Assembly: GCA_021789355.1 (NCBI GenBank)
Contig: JAJYJR010000173.1
Location: forward strand, 1-10,052
Reading direction: 5' to 3'
DNA: 10,052 nt
From: Chloroflexota bacterium
Lineage (GTDB): Bacteria; Chloroflexota; Limnocylindria; Limnocylindrales; CSP1-4
A program made the position numbers and the translations under genes. Below the pieces are notes generated by a model. That model searched no databases. It saw nothing but the letters and a program-made list of their open reading frames with translations, and was not told the origin of the DNA. Below, piece by piece: positions 6,377-10,052 of this stretch (position 1 is its first letter; the number at the start of each line of letters is the position of its first letter).

Positions 6377-7282
6377 GTGAGTGTCCCGCCTGCTCTGTCC
6401 GGCGCTCAACGGCTGTCGTCCGCGGCGTCACGCCGCCTCACGCCCAGCCGTCGCCGTGCCATCCGCGACGGGTTCACGCTGGTCGGCCTGCTCGGGATCG
6501 TCGAACAGTTCGTGCAGACGGTGGCCAGCGGTGGCGGCCCTGACCAGCCCGCGTACTGGGGCTTCCACCTCGACACGCTCTACCAGGGGTCGGCTTTGGG
6601 GGGCCAGGCCGCGCGCCTCTACTCGCCGGCCTTCTTCCAGGTCATGGCGCCGCTCTCGAACCTGCCCTATGCGTGGTTCGTCGCCCTCTGGGCCGCCATC
6701 GCCATCGTCGCGCTGGTCTGGATGGTGGGGTTCGGGCCCATGCTCGGCGTGGCCGTCCTGTGGGTCGCGATCGTGGGCGAGATCTCGGGCGGCAACATCC
6801 ACATGCTCATGGCCGCCGCGATCGTGGTCGGCTTCCGATACCCAGAGGCGTGGAGCTTCGTGCTGCTGACGAAGGTCCTGCCGGGCCTCGGTCTCCTCTG
6901 GTTCCCGCTCCGCGGCGAGTGGCGGCCGTTCCTGCGCGCGGTCGTCGCGACCGCCATCGTGGTCGCCATTTCCGCCGTGTTCGCGCCGCAGCTGTGGTCG
7001 GACTGGATCGCGCTGCTGGTCCGCCAGGCGACGGGGGGCGGCGACACGGGTACCTCCTACGGCCCCTTCTCGCTGCCGGTCCGGATGGCGCTCGGTCTCC
7101 TCGTCCTGGTCTGGGGAGCGCGAACGGACCGTCGCTGGGTCGTGCCGATCACCGCGGTGCTGGCATCACCCATCCTGCCGGTCGCACCCTCGATGCTGGT
7201 CGCGTGCATCCCCCTGGCACGAAGGACCGTACCTCAGGATCCGGCGCCGGGGACCACGATCACCGCTCCGGGACCGTCGTAG
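6377..7282 (+). CDS. GT87 (DUF2029)-like GT-C glycosyltransferase, copy B of a tandem pair
   Basis: A paralogue of the preceding gene, about 301 residues. Its N-terminus aligns with copy A (RRLTPSRRRAIRDG against LPLTPSRAHALRDG), which supports the GTG start at 6377, 40 nt after the copy A stop; the open frame extends back to 6212 inside copy A but without homology. The loop GPDQPAYWGFHLDTLYQG (D56) holds the putative catalytic Asp, then ARLYSPAFFQVMAPL. GGNIHMLMAAAIVVGFRYPE and LLTKVLPGLGLLWFPLRGEW are nearly superimposable on copy A. The binding site is weak, so translation may depend on copy A (same transcript). Its last 49 nt overlap tail-to-tail with the converging GT39-like gene; both C-termini look natural, the Pro-rich tail here being the less constrained. 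Confidence 0.78.
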   Translation: MSVPPALSGAQRLSSAASRRLTPSRRRAIRDGFTLVGLLGIVEQFVQTVASGGGPDQPAYWGFHLDTLYQGSALGGQAARLYSPAFFQVMAPLSNLPYAWFVALWAAIAIVALVWMVGFGPMLGVAVLWVAIVGEISGGNIHMLMAAAIVVGFRYPEAWSFVLLTKVLPGLGLLWFPLRGEWRPFLRAVVATAIVVAISAVFAPQLWSDWIALLVRQATGGGDTGTSYGPFSLPVRMALGLLVLVWGARTDRRWVVPITAVLASPILPVAPSMLVACIPLARRTVPQDPAPGTTITAPGPS

Positions 7283-8838
7283 ACGACACGAAACGCGCTC
7301 GACGCGAGCAGCTGCGCCCGGATGGCGCCCGAGGGGTCCGACCCGGCGGCATAGGCGCTGCCGTTGGCCGGCAGGTAGATCGCGAAGTCGGGGCTGCCGT
7401 GGACCGCGAGCCACTGGCGCAGGCAGGCGAGGTTCGCGGGCTGGCACGTCCGCAGCCGCGTTTCGGCCGCGATCTGCGCGTCCCGGATGCGCAACGGGAC
7501 CCACTCCAGCCCCTGGCTGGTGTCGAGGGTGCCGTGGTCGGAGAGCGCCGGGAACCACTCGCTCAGGTCGTCCGATCCCCACGTGTCGGTGGCCAGGACC
7601 AGGAACCGCCGGTCGGGCGGCTGGTTCGCCCGCACCCACGCCATCGCCGCGCGGTCGGGCGCCGCGAGTGCCACGTGCGGCGCGAGGAAGACCGACGGCG
7701 TCATGAGGCTCGCGATCACCAGCCCGGCCGACGCCACGCCGACCAGCCACGCGCCGGCGTGCGGGAAGCGACGCTCGCGCACCACCGCCCGGAGCGCGGG
7801 GAGCAGCACGTCGAAGAGCCCGTCGGCGGCGAGCAGGCTCAAGGGCACCACCGCCGCGACCAGCGCGAACCGCACGTCCAGGAAGCAGACCGCCAGGCGC
7901 CACAGGACGAGGTACGGCCGCCGGTTGAGCAGCGTGTGCACCTGGCCGAGCAGGTCGAGCATGGCCGCCAGGGGGAGCGCGCCAATCAGGAAGAACCCGA
8001 ACGCGTAGACGACCACGCTGGCGACCGGATCGTGGCCCACGCCACCACCCGCCGCCTCGAACGGGGCGAGGCCGTGCGTGCGGACGACGTCCACCACCCA
8101 TGGCGCGATGACGAGCGCCGATCCGAGCGCGGCGAGCACGAGGTTGCGCAGGTTCCGCCACGACCGCCGGACCAGCAGCCGGGTCCCCAGGGCGATCACC
8201 ACGAAGACGCCCGCCTCGGGATGGCTCAGCACCGCCAGCCCGGCCAGCACCGCCGTGGCGATCCCGGCCCGCAGCCCCCCACGGCGCAGCAGCACCAGGC
8301 CCTGCCAGGTCGCCAGCAGGGCGAAGAGCATCCCGACCGACCGCGTGAGCCCGCTGCCGAGGGTCAGCCACTCCCAGCCCAGCGGGAACGTCGCGTAGAC
8401 CAGGGTCGCGAAGAGGGCCCGCGATCGACGCAGGCCTGGCCGGTCGGCCGGGCGCCCCGGTTGCCCGTCGGCGCGATCCTCCGCCTCGTCCGCCTGCAGC
8501 TCGCGCGCGATCAGGTAGACCGCCGGGATGCAGAGCACGGCAACGGTCAGCGGGAGGAACCGGAAGATGTCGGCGCGGGCCATGCCGGTGATCGACTCGA
8601 GCACCGCCGCGAGCTCGAGCGCGAGCGGTGGATACGCGAACGGGATGCTCTCGTGGTTGTAGGAGGTGAACGCGGGCAGGGCCAGGTGGCTGGCGCGCAG
8701 CTCGCCCACCATCGTGTAGAAGAGCCCGCCATCGCCCACCGGCCAGGGGTTGCCGAGCACGGGCACCGCACGCAGGGCGAACCCGACCGCGACGATCGCG
8801 AGCAGGGCGGCAGTCGTGACGACGCGGGGCGACCTCAT
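7234..8838 (-). CDS. GT39/ArnT-like GT-C membrane glycosyltransferase
   Basis: A 534-residue polytopic protein resembling dolichyl/polyprenyl-phosphate-sugar protein mannosyltransferases and ArnT (GT-C fold). Helix 1 (about 9-27) is followed by the outer loop GNPWPVGDGGLFYTMVGELR with an Asp at D36 typical of GT-C active sites, then YNHESIPFAYPPLALELAA. About nine to ten further helices follow, with LSHPEAGVFVVIAL in the middle. The last roughly 130 residues form an outer soluble domain (ANQPPDRRFLVLATDTWGSD, FPALSDHGTLDTSQGLEW, Cys pair CQPANLAC) with the family's ending VVYDGPGAVIVV. The substrate cannot be read from sequence. The open frame extends to 9222, but residues before 8838 are unrelated to membrane proteins and would cross an operator-like palindrome, so I chose MRSPRVV at 8838. 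ATGs at 8895 and 8901 are alternatives. It converges on the 6377 gene with a 49-nt overlap. Confidence 0.78.
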   Translation of the reverse strand: MRSPRVVTTAALLAIVAVGFALRAVPVLGNPWPVGDGGLFYTMVGELRASHLALPAFTSYNHESIPFAYPPLALELAAVLESITGMARADIFRFLPLTVAVLCIPAVYLIARELQADEAEDRADGQPGRPADRPGLRRSRALFATLVYATFPLGWEWLTLGSGLTRSVGMLFALLATWQGLVLLRRGGLRAGIATAVLAGLAVLSHPEAGVFVVIALGTRLLVRRSWRNLRNLVLAALGSALVIAPWVVDVVRTHGLAPFEAAGGGVGHDPVASVVVYAFGFFLIGALPLAAMLDLLGQVHTLLNRRPYLVLWRLAVCFLDVRFALVAAVVPLSLLAADGLFDVLLPALRAVVRERRFPHAGAWLVGVASAGLVIASLMTPSVFLAPHVALAAPDRAAMAWVRANQPPDRRFLVLATDTWGSDDLSEWFPALSDHGTLDTSQGLEWVPLRIRDAQIAAETRLRTCQPANLACLRQWLAVHGSPDFAIYLPANGSAYAAGSDPSGAIRAQLLASSAFRVVYDGPGAVIVVPGAGS

Positions 8839-8879
8839 CGCCCGGTCATTCTCGCTGGTCGGCGCGGGCCTGTTGCTTC

Positions 8880-8899
8880 GTCCATGGTCATGCATGGAC
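8880..8899. repeat. Operator-like inverted repeat in a divergent gap
   Basis: Perfect 7-bp arms GTCCATG (8880-8886) and CATGGAC (8893-8899) separated by 6 nt. It lies 42 nt upstream of the chosen start of the GT39-like gene and within the 174-nt gap (8839-9012) shared with the 9013 gene. The size and spacing suit a dimeric repressor, but no regulator gene is in the window. Confidence 0.4.
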
Positions 8900-8955
8900 A
8901 TGAACCATCGATTACGGACTGTTGACCCGGAGCACCATGCTGGTACTTCCGGTAG

Positions 8956-8983
8956 TTCCTCAGTGGTACGACCGTCGTAGGAT
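8956..8983 (+). promoter_or_regulatory. Weak candidate promoter of the 9013 GT87 gene
   Basis: TAGGAT (8978-8983) could be a -10 element (4 of 6), with a poor -35 (TTCCTC 8956-8961) 16 nt upstream; the start codon follows about 30 nt later. A second possibility is TTGACC (8922-8927) with TACTTC 16 nt further on. Neither is strong. Confidence 0.22.
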
Positions 8984-9012
8984 GACCGAACGTCTCCGCG
9001 TGGAGAGGGAGG

Positions 9013-9786
9013 GTGGATCTGCGGCGCATCGTCACCCGCGTCAGCCAAGGCGTCATCGTCGTCGAGTGCGCTTGGGTGTTCTTCGTCCTGCTGGGCGGTG
9101 ATCCACGCTACCCCGCCGGTGTCGACTACCGCGTCGTCGTGGACGGCGCCTCTCGGTGGCTGCACGGGGCGGCTCCTTACCTCCCGTATCAGCTCCGGGG
9201 ACCGTACTCCCTGACAGGCCATCCGGTGACGGCAGGACCGATGCTGTATCCGCCCGTCGCGATGTGGCTGTTCGCCCCCTTCGCCTACCTGCCGGCAGTG
9301 TTGTGGTGGGCGCTGCCGGCAGGCGCCGTCGCCTGGTCCTTCTGGAGGCTGCGACCCTCGTGGTGGGCGTGGCCGCTCATTGCCGTCCTCTGGATCTACC
9401 CCCGGGCTCCGGAGGCGGTGCAGAACGGCAATCCCGTGATCTGGGCGTTCGCGGCGGCGATGCTCGGTGCCGCAAGCCGCTGGCCCGCCGCCTTGGTGCT
9501 CATGAAGCCGACACTGGCGCCGTTCGCTCTCTTTGGGGTGAGGGACCGCCGCTGGTGGGTCGTGCTCGGCCTTGGCATTGCGGCCGCGCTCCCCTTCGGG
9601 TCGCTCTGGATCGACTACGTCCGCGCCGTATCGAACGTGCAGGCCGGTACGTCATACCTGCTTCATGACTGGCCGCTCCTGACGATCAGCGTGGTCGCTT
9701 GGGCTGGTCGCCGCGATGCGACGATCCCACTCCCGGTGCGCTTCCGCCGGCGCGCCGAGATGGCCCCGGCCACCCCTACAGGATGA
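9013..9786 (+). CDS. Short GT87 (DUF2029) GT-C glycosyltransferase
   Basis: A 257-residue membrane protein, shorter than its three relatives in the window. It has the most canonical GT87 loop of the four: GVDYRVVVDGASRWLHGAAP (D38 the putative catalytic Asp) and then MLYPPVAMWLFAPFAYLP. AVQNGNPVIWAFAAAMLGAA matches the family's Q-x-G-N segment, and ALVLMKPTLAPFALFGVRDR carries the Lys-Pro found after it in polyprenol-phosphate mannosyltransferases of this class. Start is GTG 9013, preceded by the purine-rich GGAGAGGGAGG (9002-9012), a good binding site. The tail after residue 230 is basic and unstructured. Loss of the last helices relative to paralogues may mean a minimal enzyme or an incomplete C-terminus; the frame ends cleanly and overlaps the converging gene by 11 nt. 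Confidence 0.8.
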   Translation: MDLRRIVTRVSQGVIVVECAWVFFVLLGGDPRYPAGVDYRVVVDGASRWLHGAAPYLPYQLRGPYSLTGHPVTAGPMLYPPVAMWLFAPFAYLPAVLWWALPAGAVAWSFWRLRPSWWAWPLIAVLWIYPRAPEAVQNGNPVIWAFAAAMLGAASRWPAALVLMKPTLAPFALFGVRDRRWWVVLGLGIAAALPFGSLWIDYVRAVSNVQAGTSYLLHDWPLLTISVVAWAGRRDATIPLPVRFRRRAEMAPATPTG

Positions 9787-10052
9787 ACGCCCAGTAGGCG
9801 AGCGCGGCGTTCACCAGGACGCTCCAGGCGATGGCCAGCTGCCAGACCCAGCCGACGCCGCGGCGCGAGGCAAAGATCGCGCACAGCGCGAGCCAGAAGG
9901 GGACCGAGTCGAGCAGGTAGCGGTAGCCGAACTGCACCCAGCCGCCGCCGTAGTAGAGGAGCGTCGGCAGCAGCACCAGGAGCCCCGTCAGCGCGAGCAC
10001 CCGCGCCTCCGAGGAGCGCAACAGCGACCAGAGGCCCACCAGGAGCGCCGGG
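9776..10052 (-). CDS. C-terminal part of a polytopic GT39-like membrane protein (runs off window)
   Basis: Ninety-one residues are visible with no start codon needed inside the window: the frame is open through the edge (PALLVGLWSLLRSSEAR), so this is the 3' end of a gene continuing to the right. Two or three hydrophobic helices flank YYGGGWVQFGYRYLLDSVPF, a segment I associate with the late helices of GT39-like mannosyltransferases and related bacterial membrane glycosyltransferases (Q-F-G-x-R-Y-x-L-D). A GTG at 10039 could be taken as a start, but it falls inside a continuing hydrophobic segment. It converges on the 9013 gene, overlapping by 11 nt. Confidence 0.65.
   Translation of the reverse strand, partial: PALLVGLWSLLRSSEARVLALTGLLVLLPTLLYYGGGWVQFGYRYLLDSVPFWLALCAIFASRRGVGWVWQLAIAWSVLVNAALAYWAFIL

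Noticed and set aside
6673..8925. A 750-codon plus-strand open frame antisense to the GT39-like gene
   Set aside because: Its product is dominated by Arg, Gly, Asp, His and Gln with no helices or motifs. It is the usual open shadow of a high-GC gene on the other strand, and it crosses the 3' half of a real GT87 gene.
8952..8995. tRNA-like stretch with CTCAGTGGTA resembling a D-arm
   Set aside because: No matching acceptor stem, anticodon stem or T-loop consensus could be assembled on either strand.
1..10052. CRISPR array, phage, toxin-antitoxin or defence genes
   Set aside because: No spaced direct repeats of suitable length and no matching protein families were seen; the only mobile-element signal is the transposase start at the left edge.

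Overview
The window is very GC-rich DNA from a bacterium. The coding genes show strong G/C bias at third codon positions, GTG starts, and typically short or overlapping gene junctions. Tad-type pseudopilins with added Ig-like domains, many small GT-C glycosyltransferases and an IS110-type transposase start together suggest an uncultured Chloroflexota lineage (Limnocylindria/Ellin6529-like) or, less likely, a deep actinobacterium. This placement is inference from protein style; no taxonomic marker is present.

Left edge (1-122): the first 16 codons of an IS110-family transposase run off the window on the minus strand behind a perfect AGGAGG. Region 123-4186 holds two divergent Tad-type operons. 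The minus-strand arm is two TadE-like pseudopilins (632-1216, then 123-635). The plus-strand arm is a TadE with C-terminal DUF11/DUF7507-like and PKD domains (1567-2676), a second TadE (2673-3116) and a TadG-like protein (3113-4186). Within both arms successive genes are joined by 4-nt ATGA overlaps, so stoichiometry is probably set by translational coupling. Between the arms lies about 350 nt of non-coding DNA with a possible multi-hairpin structure (1268-1419). A 14-codon leader ORF is joined by a further ATGA to the minus-strand arm. The assembly ATPase, platform, secretin and prepilin peptidase are not in the window.

Region 4191-10052 is a cluster of polytopic GT-C enzymes: four GT87/DUF2029-like proteins (4191-5238 minus, 5386-6336 plus, 6377-7282 plus, 9013-9786 plus) and two larger GT39/ArnT-like proteins (7234-8838 minus, and a partial one at 9776-10052 minus). 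Neighbouring genes converge with small overlaps or diverge from short promoter-containing gaps. The 5386 and 6377 genes are a tandem duplicate pair. The 4191-5238 gene appears to carry a +1 frameshift at a GGGG run. Correcting it moves the stop from inside tadG to 4 nt from the tadG stop.

A reasonable but unproven reading is a cell-surface region in which Tad minor pilins with adhesion-like domains are exported, and lipid-linked-sugar GT-C enzymes build surface glycan or glycosylate exported proteins.
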